Below, piece by piece: positions 52,328 to 63,840 of a stretch of DNA of 64,000 bases (positions are counted from its first letter, which is position 1; the number at the start of each line of letters is the position of its first letter). The DNA is taken from contig CP053160.1 in assembly GCA_014607495.2 (NCBI GenBank), forward strand, positions 6,944,001 to 7,008,000, in the 5' to 3' direction. Source of the stretch: Carposina sasakii (lineage: Eukaryota > Arthropoda > Insecta > Lepidoptera > Carposinidae). The position numbers were made by a program, and so were the translations under genes. Under the pieces are notes generated by a model. It had not been told where the DNA came from, did no database searches, and worked only from the letters and a program-made list of their open reading frames with translations.

Positions 52328-53784
52328 TATATATTTTTCCATTTCCGTAACATTATAGATGTATGGTTGTGTTAAGAAAATATGAATCCGCCATTTTGTT
52401 TTGAGCATTGTATCCTTTTTTTCTTTTCTTGACTTGTGTTGCCTGTGTATGTGTATAAGCTAAATAAATAATATTCTATAATATTCTATTCTATTCTAAG
52501 TGTGGGCAAGTCGAGCGATATAATATAGGGACTGGATAGTCCATAGGGCGCTTTAAAGTTCGCCCGCGGCGCGAAACTTGCCGTCCAAGTTCTAGTTTAC
52601 CCGCAACACTTCTCGCAGATGTGTTCCCGCTTTTTTTGTTTATTTCCACCATTTTCTGTCGCAACCCGTAATGGGTATAGTTTTGTGGAATACTTTATGT
52701 TGTGGATCGAACGCTCATTGGCTGGGAAACATATAGTTCCACTGGCTGGTCTTATATGCTTCGAACTAACGAATATTGTCAGTCTTTACAACCATAACAT
52801 ACTCGTACATACATAGACACGGCTGTGTTCCCGGAATGGTAAAGCCAGAACCGCATGATTATAAAGGAGCTTCTACATCCACGTTTAGTATCTCCTTCCG
52901 GGCATGTCGTAAAAGTCGACTAAGGCATTCTCTCAGGCGATAGGTAAGCTAGCAACTTAGTACTGACTATTTACTAGTACATCTGTCTCCGCGACGCTAC
53001 AGGTAGCTGCAGGATCTCTTTCATTCATATGTATATGTATAAATAATGATAATGTACAGTTTTTGTATCCTAGACTGTGCAATTACACGATAATGCTGCA
53101 CTCAAACCGCCGCTGTACGTACATTTGTGCATTTGTACAGTACTGTGTACACTCTTCAGTAATGTCTACCTACTTTAATTTTAAAAAATGCTGCAATTTT
53201 AATGCTCATTGTTGTTTGCGTTTCGCTATCTCATATGGATGATTTTAAATGTGTTTCATTGCTGTTGCAACTGTATTCTGTGTAGTGTGAACAAAATTGA
53301 TACCTACCCACATAGATTTTTTACGTTTAATTAGGAGATAAATTTCAATGTTTTCTGACCTTATCAGATTTTCAAAATTATTATAACTTCTTGCAGGCTA
53401 GGTACATACTTATTAGTATTTCATGATTTTATTGTACCTGCGGATAATGTTACATGCTGCATCAGTGACCATAACATGTTTCTTTTCATACGTCAAAGGT
53501 GAATTAAATGCGCCCGAAAAACCAAGAGATCTTTTAACTGAAAGTGGCACTTATAGAACAACAGAAACCTAAAGGGCTAAGCCCCAGTTATTAAACTCAT
53601 GACCTCCACTTAAAGCTGGGGAAGGCGTGATTTCTGAGGAGATGTTAATAAATGGGGTGCTTACACCTTATAATTGGGAAAAACTGTCGCGTCCTCTTCT
53701 CAGTTACAGATGGGAATAAATCTTTATGTAGACGGGATCGTAGTCCGGTTACATAGGAGTGGCATATGGTAGAGGAGAAGACTA
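52328..53784. other. Unassigned 1.46 kb
   Basis: It holds an ATTCT-rich tail (52468-52498) of an old retroposon, a weak copy of the GGATCATAAAGG repeat (52815-52905), and short frames without domains. No gene is called. Confidence 0.35.
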
Positions 53785-54123
53785 TCTATACATATAATAA
53801 AAATGTAACGGATCGCTGTCTGTACATGGAAGATATATGCGAAAAAATATTATAGGAGACCTTTATCAACGCAATAGAACCCAAAACGATGATTTTTGGA
53901 ATTTTTGTCTGTTTGTCGGTTTGTCTGTTTGTCTGTGCGTTTGTACATGCTAATCTAAGAAACGGCTGAAACGATTTTGATGCAGTTTTCAGGAATATAT
54001 TGTGACAGGTCCCACTTAACATATAGGCTACTTTTTATCCCGGGAAAATGTTTTTATCCCGGATAATTTCGACATTTTGTTTTTTCTGTAGTCCACGCGG
54101 ACGGAGTCGCGGACGTCCACTAG
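53785..54123 (+). mobile_element. Helitron, 339 bp
   Basis: It starts TCTATACATATAATAAAAATG and contains (GTCTGTTT)n and AACGGCTGAAACGATTTTGATGC. It ends TCCACGCGGACGGAGTCGCG, GACGTCCA, CTAG. A TTTTATCCCGG word is duplicated internally. It is non-coding. Confidence 0.85.
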
Positions 54124-54155
54124 TTTAAAATAAAATTGTAGGTTATTATTAGGAA

Positions 54156-54225
54156 CTAGTGGACGCCCGAGACTCGATTAGCGTGCACAAACATCGATCC
54201 GTTACAATTTTATTATATGTATAGA
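54156..54225 (-). mobile_element. Helitron reduced to 70 bp
   Basis: CTAGTGGACGCCCGAGACTCG joins directly to ATTAGCGTGCACAAACATCG...TATAGA, so both Helitron ends survive but about 115 bp of interior seen in the 24042-24224 copy is gone. It lies 32 bp from the opposed Helitron at 53785-54123. Confidence 0.8.
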
Positions 54226-55159
54226 TAGATAGATAAGGTTCATATTTTTGTAGTAAAATTAAGTGGTTTATTAAGTGGAAACACTGTTACTGAAACCTCA
54301 TAAATGTGTAGAAAATCAGTGTGTCGAGTGATAGTTTTGTTTGATGATGAAAGTGGGGGGAGGCATCGACCATACATGAGTGATGATTGATACTAAACTG
54401 TTTTGATATTTTAAACCTTATATTTTAATAATAATAAAAATCGAAAAGTATGGTAAAATTAAGGTTTATTAGTATGGATAAAACACTTTTGTTCCTTCAA
54501 ATCATAAACACGAAATCATGGGTTAGTTCCAATAGGGTATATGCATGTTTTTTTTTCAATTTTAGATTCTACGAAAAAAATGAATGAAGTTTGCCCTTGG
54601 AATGGCATAGGTATCTAGGTCTAAGTTTTGGATTTACAGCGATTCAAAAATAAGAGCCAGCAAATTTTTTTGGAAACGCTCCGTTTGCTCCATACTAAAA
54701 TGGCCTAGACTTTGACGTCATGGTACAGAAGAGTCTCAAATTAGTATAGGGGAAAAATGCAATGTTATTTTATAAACGTAATGTAACATTTTTGTGTATA
54801 GTTGTTAATAAAAATTGTTTATTAATAGGTACAGATATTAATAATGTATTTATTAAATCAATGAGATAATTCAAAACATGACTAAAATTGTATGTTTTTA
54901 CTCCTTTTTTATTGTAATTTTTTTTCCTTAAATATTTTAAACGTTTAAATACTTGTACCTTTGGTATTTACTAACCGATTTATGTTTTTTTCGCACTATT
55001 CGGTTTGTATTTGTAATATCTTTCGAATAAAATAAAAAATACCGTTTTTTTGTCAGACGCATATTTCCTACTAAATGAATATACTATAGTTAAAAATGGC
55101 AACAAAATATTTCTTCCGATCTACATTATTACGCCAAGTTATTAAAATCATATCACACC
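54226..55159. other. Unassigned 0.9 kb
   Basis: Very AT-rich, without gene or shared repeat that I can identify. Confidence 0.3.
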
Positions 55160-55277
55160 CACGGTGCAACAATGGCACAATTGGCAAAAAATACAAAAAG
55201 CAATTGTGTCCTTATTCTACTGTAGAACAAGGGCACATCTGTCAAAAAATGCAAAACGTGTGCCGTTGTTGCACCGA
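55160..55277. mobile_element. Small TIR element
   Basis: CGGTGCAACAATGGCACA near 55162 is matched, with one mismatch, by the complement of TGTGCCGTTGTTGCACCG near 55260-55277. An inner ACAATTG..CAATTGT pair extends the pairing. No coding capacity. Confidence 0.6.
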
Positions 55278-55739
55278 AGGTGCGATATTTAACATTTTAA
55301 TACACATCTAATCTAAATGATTTCTCTCATTGGTTCATGGGATCTTATTCCAATCACGTGCGCTCCCTGTCCTCTGAATATAAGGAATATAAGGCTTGCG
55401 GGCCATTTATTGCACCCCCTACCACAGCCCCGTTAAAGACGCTCAAACTACGCGAAATAATTAATGCCATTCCTCATACATTAGATAGGAAACTAAAATA
55501 ATGTACAATGGAAAGCGTGCGAAGAATTTTGAAAGAGCAAGTTCGTAATCTTCGTGTATGCTAATATTGAACGCTTGGTAACCACACGTGCTTTATATTT
55601 ACGTAGGTGGGTTTTTAAATTTAAAATGCATATTCAAGTGAACTTGCGCACAATGAAAAGTTAACATTTTTGGATACTTGTTTTTTATGTTTGTTACAGT
55701 ACTATAACAACATGATAACTATCAAGATGTATTTTTTAC

Positions 55740-56352
55740 AAATATTAGGTGTTTTTTAGGGTTCCGTACGTCTGAATACAAAAACGGAACACTTATAGGA
55801 TCACTCGTGTGTCTGTCCGTCCGTCGCTTACAGTCAATTATCTCCGAATCTATTAGACCGATTAAGTTGAAATTTGGTACACATATCAATTCCTGTGACC
55901 CAAACACAGAGGTGTGACGTGAGCAGATGAAATCTGTATATGGGGGGTCATTTTTGGGGGGGAAGGGGAAAATAAAAAAAAAATTCTGAAAACTGCATCG
56001 TGTGGCATATCAAATGAAAGGTCTTGTTGAGAAGATCTTAAATGTATTTTTTTGTAATTTTAAAATAAATAGTTTCCAAGTTATTCAAGAAAATAGACGA
56101 AAATTGACCATTCCCCCCCCCTTATCTCCGAAACTACTGAACCTAAAATTTTGAAAAAAATACAGAAATTAGTTTTCTCCTTATAGATTATAGGAAAACC
56201 TATAAGAAGTCCATGATATTAAAATAACATGGTAAATCACTCAATATTGTGCGTACCAACTTACATTTGCAGGTGGAATGTGTGGTAGAACATATTGTAA
56301 CATCGTACGGAACCCTCTTCACGCGAGTTCAACTCGCACTTGTCGGCTTTTA
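55740..56352. repeat. Repeat with GGGTTCCGTACG ends
   Basis: It starts AGGGTTCCGTACGTCTG, contains GTGTCTGTCCGTCCGTC, GAAATTTGGTACACAT and CAAATGAAAGGTCTTG, and ends CGTACGGAACCCTC..CGAGTTCAACTCGCACTTG. GGGTTCCGTACG/CGTACGGAACCC form inverted ends. This pattern is widespread in lepidopteran genomes; the class is not settled from the sequence. Confidence 0.65.
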
Positions 56353-57465
56353 TTTATAGAAGCATAGCTAGGTATATCGATGATGATATTATCGAACCTT
56401 AACTAATAGTTATCTTTCAAGGTATCACTTTACCTACTATAGTTTTGAAATATTGCAATCATGAATATGCATTGACATAACTTTGTTACCAAGCATTAGA
56501 TAATAAACGAAGGTAGGAACTTGGGATATTTTACCGTTTTTTAAGCTCTATCTCCTGAAAAGAGTGAGTAATTATTGTATTTATGTAGGTATTTAATTAC
56601 CTCTGTATGTTAAACAAGTGCTAAATTTGTATTATGACCAATTTCCATGCAATTCCTTTGACTTATAACAAAACACCCCCCGAAATAGCAATTACAGAGC
56701 GCCGAAACTTACACAAATCATTTTAATGCAGTAGGTTAGCTGCATGAAGGAAGGGCGTAAAGGAGATGCGGAAATCATTGAAGATTGCAAATGTAGCCTA
56801 CGCTGCGCCGCAGTATGAACCAATCACTGGCTAAAAATGGTGTCCATAGTCTACTTTATTGGTTTAATAAAGCCTTATATAACCTTAAAAATATAACTTT
56901 GTTTCTTATATTAGTTGTTATTTTCAGTAATTTTGTTGTTATATCAAAACTCTAAAAAGTATTAAAATAATAATATACTTAACTCAATTTAGCAACAATC
57001 CGTGGTTTAGAAGACCGGAAAGTGCGGGAGTTTCGTCTCGTTTTTTGCTTCACTACCCGGCATACATTTGTCATTGTTGACTCCTTCAAGGAGCTCGTTA
57101 TTCTATAGGTATAATATGCCACCTCTCCCTCTATCCTTACTTCGTGGTTAGCTGCAATGCGTATAGTACGATAAATAATGCAACGAATTTTATGTTTTAT
57201 GATCCCATACATAATCCTACTTCTGACTTATAATAAGATAGCTACGGAACGACCATGTTAAAATGATAAAAGAAATTTATAAGTGCTGTTGTGAGGGCGG
57301 AATAGGCTCTTTATTTTTATAATTATGACTTCCTTGAGTTTTCTAGACTATTTTAAATAAATACCTTACGCTACCTATTTATAAATACTACGATGTGTAC
57401 CGGAGAATTCGGTTACCAGACAACATAGCATTGAGTTACCTACATAATATAAATAATGGTCAAAT
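56353..57465. other. Unassigned 1.1 kb
   Basis: AT-rich DNA. A 77-codon minus frame at 56979-57212 has no domain pattern. No gene is called. Confidence 0.3.
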
Positions 57466-57585
57466 TGACCCGGTGGCTTAGTGGTTATAGCGGCTGGCAT
57501 GGTTTGCAGTGGTCATGGGTTCGATTCCCACTCGGGTGAAGAATTTTTTCCATTTTCTTTATTAACAATTTTATAAATAATGGTC
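57466..57585 (+). repeat. tRNA-derived SINE, most complete copy
   Basis: Box A-like TGGCTTAGTGGTTATAGC and box B GGTTCGATTCC are spaced as in a tRNA, followed by GGTGAAGAATTTTTTCCATTTTCTTTATTAAC and a TTTATAAA end. It can be transcribed by RNA polymerase III from these boxes. Partial relatives are at 31558, 32070 and 61136. Confidence 0.8.
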
Positions 57586-57630
57586 AGTAAATCACCTACT
57601 AAAAAGAAATGACATAGAGGTAGGTACATA

Positions 57631-57976
57631 CAGGGTGTTTTTTTGTGGCCACCTTTAACGAAGAGTGCGTACTCTATACATAAAATAAAGTAAGTTTATG
57701 CCAAAAAAATGCTGGGATGAATAATTCCTTGATCGTGCGAAATTTATAGTGTCTAGCGATGTTAGTATAGACAGATATTAATTATTTTTCGTGAAAAATC
57801 CTGCTACGCGCGTCTATGTGCATTTATGCAGAAAAACGCAGTCTATTTACTCAACTTTGGACCCTAATATTTTGGAAACCAGACACTTCCCAGGTATGCT
57901 TCCATGGAGAAAAATGATCGTGATGATGAGGAGATTCCGTAGTTTTCGGGAACGTTGACGACCAAAAATCATCCTG
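57631..57976 (+). mobile_element. MITE-A copy 5
   Basis: 346 bp, CAGGGTGTTTTTTTGTGG to AAAAATCATCCTG with TA flanks. It is shorter because the central homopolymer run is absent. Confidence 0.9.
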
Positions 57977-57984
57977 TATACACA

Positions 57985-58075
57985 TGGCCGTATTCCCGCA
58001 ATGCCAGAACTGCAGGATCATAAAGGAAATCCCACAGTTACGTTTGGCATAGCAGGGACAGATGTAAATGAAAGA
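57985..58075 (+). repeat. Dispersed repeat (AGAACTGCAGGATCATAAAGG), copy
   Basis: It matches 31768-31866, including GCCAGAACTGCAGGATCATA and GACAGATGTAAATGA. Confidence 0.55.
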
Positions 58076-58270
58076 AAAATATAAGATGATCAAAATTAGT
58101 TCTGCAGGAACTGCTATCATATGGCAGAAGACCTATCTTCTACCTATCTACATCTAAGTAGAAAGGTTCAATACGGCCCAGTAGTGGCACTATGCCGGCT
58201 CAAGGATGACGAGTGGTCAGTAAAATAAAATACAAAGAAGATTTTTCACATCTATATTTCATTTCATCTA

Positions 58271-58472
58271 TCTATACATATAATAAAATTGTAACTGTAA
58301 TCGATGTTTGTGCACGCTAATCTCAGAAACGGCTGAACCGATTTCCATGCAGTTTTCAATAATATACTGTGACAGGTCCCACTTAACACATAGGCTACTT
58401 TTTATCCCGGATAAGTTCGACATTTTATTTTTTTCTGCAGTCTACGCGGACGGAGTCGCGGGCGTCTACTAG
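58271..58472 (+). mobile_element. Short Helitron, 202 bp
   Basis: It starts TCTATACATATAATAAAATTG and ends TACGCGGACGGAGTCGCGGG, CGTCTA, CTAG. It is the same family as 24042-24224 and 53785-54123. Confidence 0.85.
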
Positions 58473-60339
58473 TAAATAATAATCATATTATGATTCATAG
58501 AACAACATACCAGTTTCTCAATTCCGTGAAATTATTGGAAAAGTTTGATAGGTACACGCTACACCTACGCTCCTTTGTTGTTACAACAATAAAATAAGTA
58601 CTAAATACAATACTGAAACTACTGGCTATTCATAAATGTGCAGAGATGTAGCCATGAACTTTAGCAGGATTGCTTCCATCGTGGAAACAAGATGTAGCTC
58701 CACACCGCTATCGGCGTCTCGCTTCCACAATAGATAGGTATAATGCTTTATTAGTAGTTCATGATATCACATGAATCTTAAGAGGTTCGTCATCGAAACC
58801 TTTGCTTCAATAAGAAGCGTTTATTTTCATGCTTTCGTCAAATTACCTACCTGAAGTGGTAATAATCGTCATTGATGGCAATGATAGGACAATGCGAAAC
58901 ATCGTTTCGTCGAAAGGATGTTACATTCTAAGTACCCAGATTTAATAGATTAAATTTAATGATTAAAATAAATTATGAGTTGAGTATAAAAAATTTGTTA
59001 ACGATTACCATTTTGATGAAGTTTATATACGTAAGCGATAGATTTTGGTCAATATCTTTTAGACTGTTATGATTAAAAGGAAAGTTTAACCTAACCTAAC
59101 CTAAGTAATTGAAACAACGAGAGTTTTACACAGCATAGTTTCGTCTTACAAAGCTCCTAAACGTTGTACTCGTATGTAGTAATTTTCCACTTCCAATTTC
59201 TTTCTCACTCCGCTAGAATGCAAATTTCACAAATGAAGTCCTACATTTCCTTTGATGAGTCTATATGATATGTAATATCTCACGGGTCGTATCTCGCGTC
59301 CCACGTACGTGTCGGGTAGGTACACTGCGTCATGATGAACTGAACTGTGATACGAGTAATGTAATAATACGTTTTGGTATAGAGTGAGGAATGAGAAACT
59401 TAGGCAACTAATTAATTTTAAGACTGTTAACGTTGATGGTTTTCTCAATGAATGTACACATTTGCATCAATTTAACTTAGTCCCATAGATAGAGATCTAC
59501 TATGGGTAGGTATATGAATAGATAGATAAATTATTTAGACAACCTAAGACTTATGACGCGCGGCATGCTATCCCATTTCGGGAACACATGTTTATCTATG
59601 TGTATGAGAACCTACTTATGATAGATTTTATTCTGAGGTTGAAATAACTTATTCAAAGTTAAATGCCAACATAGATTATTATCAACATTGTATGTGTCGG
59701 TATAAGGTACAAAGCAGAAATTTTCATACATATTTTCTTGGAAAGTTTGTTCACTTGCCTATAGACGTTAATATGAAATTTTCCGAGAAAATCCAAAGCT
59801 ATTGCATACGTGATGTAAGGCAACTTGTAACAGGTTGTTTACTATAAGTTTCATTTTTGTCTGGAGAAGCCTTTGTCGCTGTTTACTTATGCATAGTTTC
59901 AGATAAGTTTGCATGAAAGCGTATATTCTAGCGCGTAGTCTTCACATGAAGCAAATTGTAAAGAAGAGGTGTGATAATTAACCTAGTCATGCAAATGAAG
60001 TCTATGCGGCAAGAAACAACTGACAATATTTAGTCTTATAGCATCACGATGACAACAGTGACTATTTTCTGCGAAAAAACGTTGTAAGATCATCTCCAAA
60101 TTGTATCTGCTTGATGGGTCTTCACAAGTTCCATATTTATGGCACGCAAAATAAAATGTTGCTGCCTGTCGTCGAAGGTTGATAAAAATGCAAACCGCAG
60201 CCGCGGGCTCGTCGTCCCAGACGCCCACTGAATATCATACGGACCAACTAGATTATATTTAAGGACGTACACTCTGTACTCTAGCAATTTGCTTAGCATT
60301 TTTTACTAGAGCACACAAAATTCTACGAGCATAATAAAT
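58473..60339. other. Unassigned 1.9 kb
   Basis: It includes a dispersed repeat at 58630-58735 shared with 28085-28190 (AGGATTGCTTCCATCGTGGAA..GGCGTCTCGCTTCCAC) and three CCTAA repeats at 59088-59105. No gene is recognised. Confidence 0.35.
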
Positions 60340-60990
60340 ATTGGCATACGAGGCATGCGAGCGAGGAAAAGGGGTCAATCAGGAGTAGTAGAGTGGGGTA
60401 ACTGCGATCTCACCTGACCGTCAGCAGGTAAACATTGTAACGTGAGTAACCACGTGGGGGACATGCGATACCCAGCTTCATCCGGCGCCGAAGCGCGGGA
60501 AATTGCCGGGAAATTGGATAAATACACGCTCATAGATGCGTTTTTCTAATACCTACACGCAATTTAATGATTTTTACCCAGTTTTATTTTATTGAATTTC
60601 CAGTAAGGAAGCGCAGTTGGAGTTGAACCGGGTGGGCGTGTACCAGACAGTATTGATTGTGCTGTCTCGTTTCTTTCGCTAGGGCGAAAGTGGTGCAAGT
60701 GTGACCGGGAGAGCAATAGTGGTGGGAGGTTGGTATCTAGTGTAGAGTTTCCGCGTAGGAGCCGGGTGCACGGCGGAGAAAGAGCGTAAGTGCGGGATGA
60801 ATGAAATCGTGGCGCGATACGATGTGTCTGTCGACGCGTCCGTTTCCGCCAAAGCCGTCGTGCGACGTACAACTTCGTGCACTTAGCTTTACTGAAAACC
60901 GTCGCGTGAATTGTACAAAAGTACTGCAGGAATAAATGTTTCGGTTTTTGAACAGGCTTTTAATTTTTATGGTTGCGCATTGCAAAACGA
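60340..60990. promoter_or_regulatory. CpG-containing segment, possible 5' exon or promoter
   Basis: It is distinctly richer in GC and CpG than its surroundings (CCGGCGCCGAAGCGCGGG, GTCGACGCGTCCGTTTCC). On the minus strand TTTTCAGTAAA near 60890 resembles an insect initiator. Three overlapping frames on the minus strand reflect the lack of stops in GC-rich DNA. It could be the non-coding first exon of a gene lying outside the window. This is a weak call. Confidence 0.25.
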
Positions 60991-61135
60991 TCTCAAAATT
61001 TCAGACACAATTATAAATAGTAGGTTACTATCACCTACTTAGCTCACGAGAGACATTCTAAATCTGGAACTGCAAACAACCTGCGATAGACGAAGATTTG
61101 ATAAACCCTTTATTATTTCTTATATAGGTAACCTT

Positions 61136-61232
61136 ATAAAATTATTAATAAAGAAATGGAAAAAATTCCTCACCCGAGAGGAATTAAGGAGAATTGAACC
61201 CACAACTTCTGCATACCATGCTAGTAGGTAAC
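61136..61232 (-). repeat. tRNA-derived SINE fragment
   Basis: The complement of the SINE tail (ATTATTAATAAAGAAATGGAAAAAATTC) is followed by CTCACCCGAG and GAATTGAACCCAC, a decayed box B region. Confidence 0.65.
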
Positions 61233-61982
61233 CTTAGTTAAACTTGAAAATAAAGTTAACTATGGGATGAATCACATTGAGTGAAATTACGCATTGACTT
61301 TGTAAACTAAGTTACCGACGTAAAACAAAACTTTTGTTCAAAATTGTTCAGTTACAATTTACCTATAAGTAGGACCGATGGGTTTTTTGTTTCTTGTAAT
61401 AATGGCTTTAGACAGAGATAAGGAAGTATTTTGTATCAGTACTTTGTAATATAATTGATCTAAATAATGTTTGTAAGTATATTAGTCCCATTATTGGCAA
61501 ACTACGAGTATATCGTTCTAAGTATAGTTAGTTATATTATTTATCTAACAACTCTTCTTTTTTTATGCTTAATATACTAACTTATAATTATGCAATAAAA
61601 TAACAAATTGAATTGAACGTAATACGAATAAACATTAATTTATTTATTCCCTTTGTTTATTATGAAGCAAAGTGTACAGGATGGAGATGACGTTATACAT
61701 TTCAATTATTACTTCGCTGCGCGAAAGTTTGAAGTTCACTAAAACTCCACTAAAGTTGAACAAAACTCCAGTATATTCGGGCAATTGAGTACATTCACAA
61801 ATATTAGCGAAGAGGGCTCGTTGCCCTCAGGCGGAAACCTCGCGATTCTATACAGATAGATAGAATATTCATTTTTGTTTGTACTCACACTATGCTATGC
61901 GATCGTAGCGCAAATTATACGATAGGGATGCGAGAATGACAGAAGTACGAGGTATTTATTTCGTGGTATTGATTTTTGCAAG
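61233..61982. other. Unassigned 0.75 kb
   Basis: AT-rich, no gene or shared repeat recognised. Confidence 0.3.
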
Positions 61983-62105
61983 CCTAGCATGACCTGCGAA
62001 TCACGATATAATAAACCGATTTATCGACATTTAGCCTGTTGAATTTTGTATAGAGACGATACGATATCGTACGATACGATATCCACGATGCGTGGTCATG
62101 TCAGG
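61983..62105. mobile_element. MITE-B, uninterrupted copy
   Basis: CCTAGCATGACCTGCG at the left is mirrored by CGTGGTCATGTCAGG at the right. An internal GATACGATATCGTACGATACGATATC palindromic tract is shared with 26760-26790. It is the empty-site counterpart of the copy hit by MITE-A. Confidence 0.75.
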
Positions 62106-62181
62106 GGAGCTGGCAAATAGACCACTTCTTTTAACTATTAGAGATAGTATCCTAAACAACCTACCTAAAAATGTTCGTATA

Positions 62182-62563
62182 CAGGATGTTTTTTCGTTGC
62201 CACCATTAACGAAGGGTACGTACTCTATACATCAAATAAAGTAAGTTAATGCCAAAAAAAATGCTGGGAAACAATGTAAATTTTTAAGAATATTTTTTTC
62301 ATTACTTGATCGGGCGAAATTTATAGTGTTCAGTGTTTATGCTGTTTTTTTCATAGACAGATATTAATTATTTCTCGTGAAAAAATCTTGCAACACGCGT
62401 CAATGTGCATTTATGCAGAAAAACGCAGTCTATTTACTCAACTTTGGACCCTAATATTTTGGAAACCAGACACTTCCCAGGTATGCTTCCATGGAGAAAA
62501 ATGATCGTGATGATGAGGAGATTCCGTAGTTTTCGGGAACGTTGACGACCAAAAATCACCCTG
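62182..62563 (+). mobile_element. MITE-A copy 6
   Basis: 382 bp, CAGGATGTTTTTTCGTTGCC to AAAAATCACCCTG with TA flanks. It is somewhat diverged at the left. Confidence 0.9.
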
Positions 62564-62938
62564 TAGGTTAATCATCTATGTAAAATATAAGTATGGCGCT
62601 TTTTTGCCCGACTTAGATAATACATGTTTTATTTCTTTATAACATAATAAACATCTAATTTCGAGTCTCACATTTTATGGGCAGTTGAACTGTACCCGTG
62701 GACGTGGCTATGACGTTAATAGCTTATACTCATAATATCTATCAATTTAAACGAAACCTTTGGAGTAGTCACCGATCGCTTGATTATTGTATTTGTGCCT
62801 GAAAAGCTTCGATAGGCCGTGAGTAGTCAATAGTAATAAGCGAGTATATAATTTGACCACTGCTGTCCAACCTCCGAGAATGGTCGGGTATATGTATGTA
62901 TGTATGTTAGGTATAGAATCATCGAGGATCTCTAACTA

Positions 62939-63070
62939 AGGGCCGATTTTTCCAAACGATAGGCTATCAGAAGAATAAAGTTGATGCTGTCTCTATCATG
63001 ATCAAGTTTAAGAAAAAGACAGCATCAACTTTATTCTTCTAATAGTCTATCGTTTGGAAAAATCGGCCCT
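62939..63070. mobile_element. Foldback MITE-D
   Basis: Arms 62939-62991 and 63018-63070 pair over about 53 bp with few mismatches (AGGGCCGATTTTTCCAAACG, then AAGAATAAAGTTGATGCTGTC). The loop is 26 bp. It is non-coding. An older copy is at 3155-3280. Confidence 0.85.
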
Positions 63071-63702
63071 AAACTACATAACTACCGAAACCGCCGCGTG
63101 TCCTTAAACAATGTGACAGCTCTACTACTTGGTTAACAATGTAATATAAGGGTGCGACGTTATTCTACGAGTTTGCAAGTATTTGTATTGTAGATCGATA
63201 GCAAATACGCATATACGGTGTAAATGTAGGACGTTTTTCACATAATAATGGAGCGTAGACGTTTCCTTATTCGTCACACGTAGGTAATCTCGAAACGTTA
63301 CCGTTTTTAAAGCACAATTTTGCAGCAGGTGTGAGTATGTAGGTAGACCTATGTAGATATATACTACGTGACTAAGTATTTTGACTTGATTTTTCAAGTA
63401 AGACGAATGACTTGGATTCTGTGTATAGAATTCTAGATTTTTGAAGTACCTACCTTCGCTCGCTATACATAGCGTAATAGCTATATAGATACACACTACC
63501 ATCTCACAACGATAGCAGAATCATGACGGGGATCCTACAGGCACGGTAACGTACCGGCGGGGTCAGATGTAAATGTTCAGTAACAAGTTGCTACTCGTAG
63601 CTCATCAACTCAGAGAATGCTCCTGAGTTTCTTAGCCGACTCTTACTCTGACTCTTACATTAATAGAACACCAAATATATGTCTTTAAAAGTTTTATCAT
63701 CA
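63071..63702. other. Unassigned 0.6 kb
   Basis: A 125-codon minus frame (63125-63502) has no domain pattern. A weak copy of the dispersed GTCAGATGTAAATG repeat lies at 63500-63590. Confidence 0.3.
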
Positions 63703-63840
63703 TCATTTACAGCCCTGAGAAGTCCACTGTTGGACACAGGCCTCCCCAACAACCTCAACTCCGACCGGTCGGAAGCAGCCTGCATCCAACCGACGCCCGC
63801 GACCTTGGCCAGGTCGTCCGTCCACCACCTTTAACAGTTT
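63703..63840 (-). pseudogene. RTE-like LINE C-terminal fragment
   Basis: The minus strand encodes ACVQQWTSQGC with the upstream GRRLDAGCFRPVGVEVVGE segment, the same as the block at 2796-2900. It is only the last part of the RT frame and breaks off into AT-rich DNA. Confidence 0.7.

Noticed and set aside
57473..57545. A functional tRNA gene
   Set aside because: Box A and B are present, but there is no complete cloverleaf, and the sequence continues into a tail shared by several copies, so it is a SINE.
60564..60985. Three overlapping minus-strand frames as a protein gene
   Set aside because: They overlap in different frames in GC-rich DNA, show no domain, and have no splice or start context.
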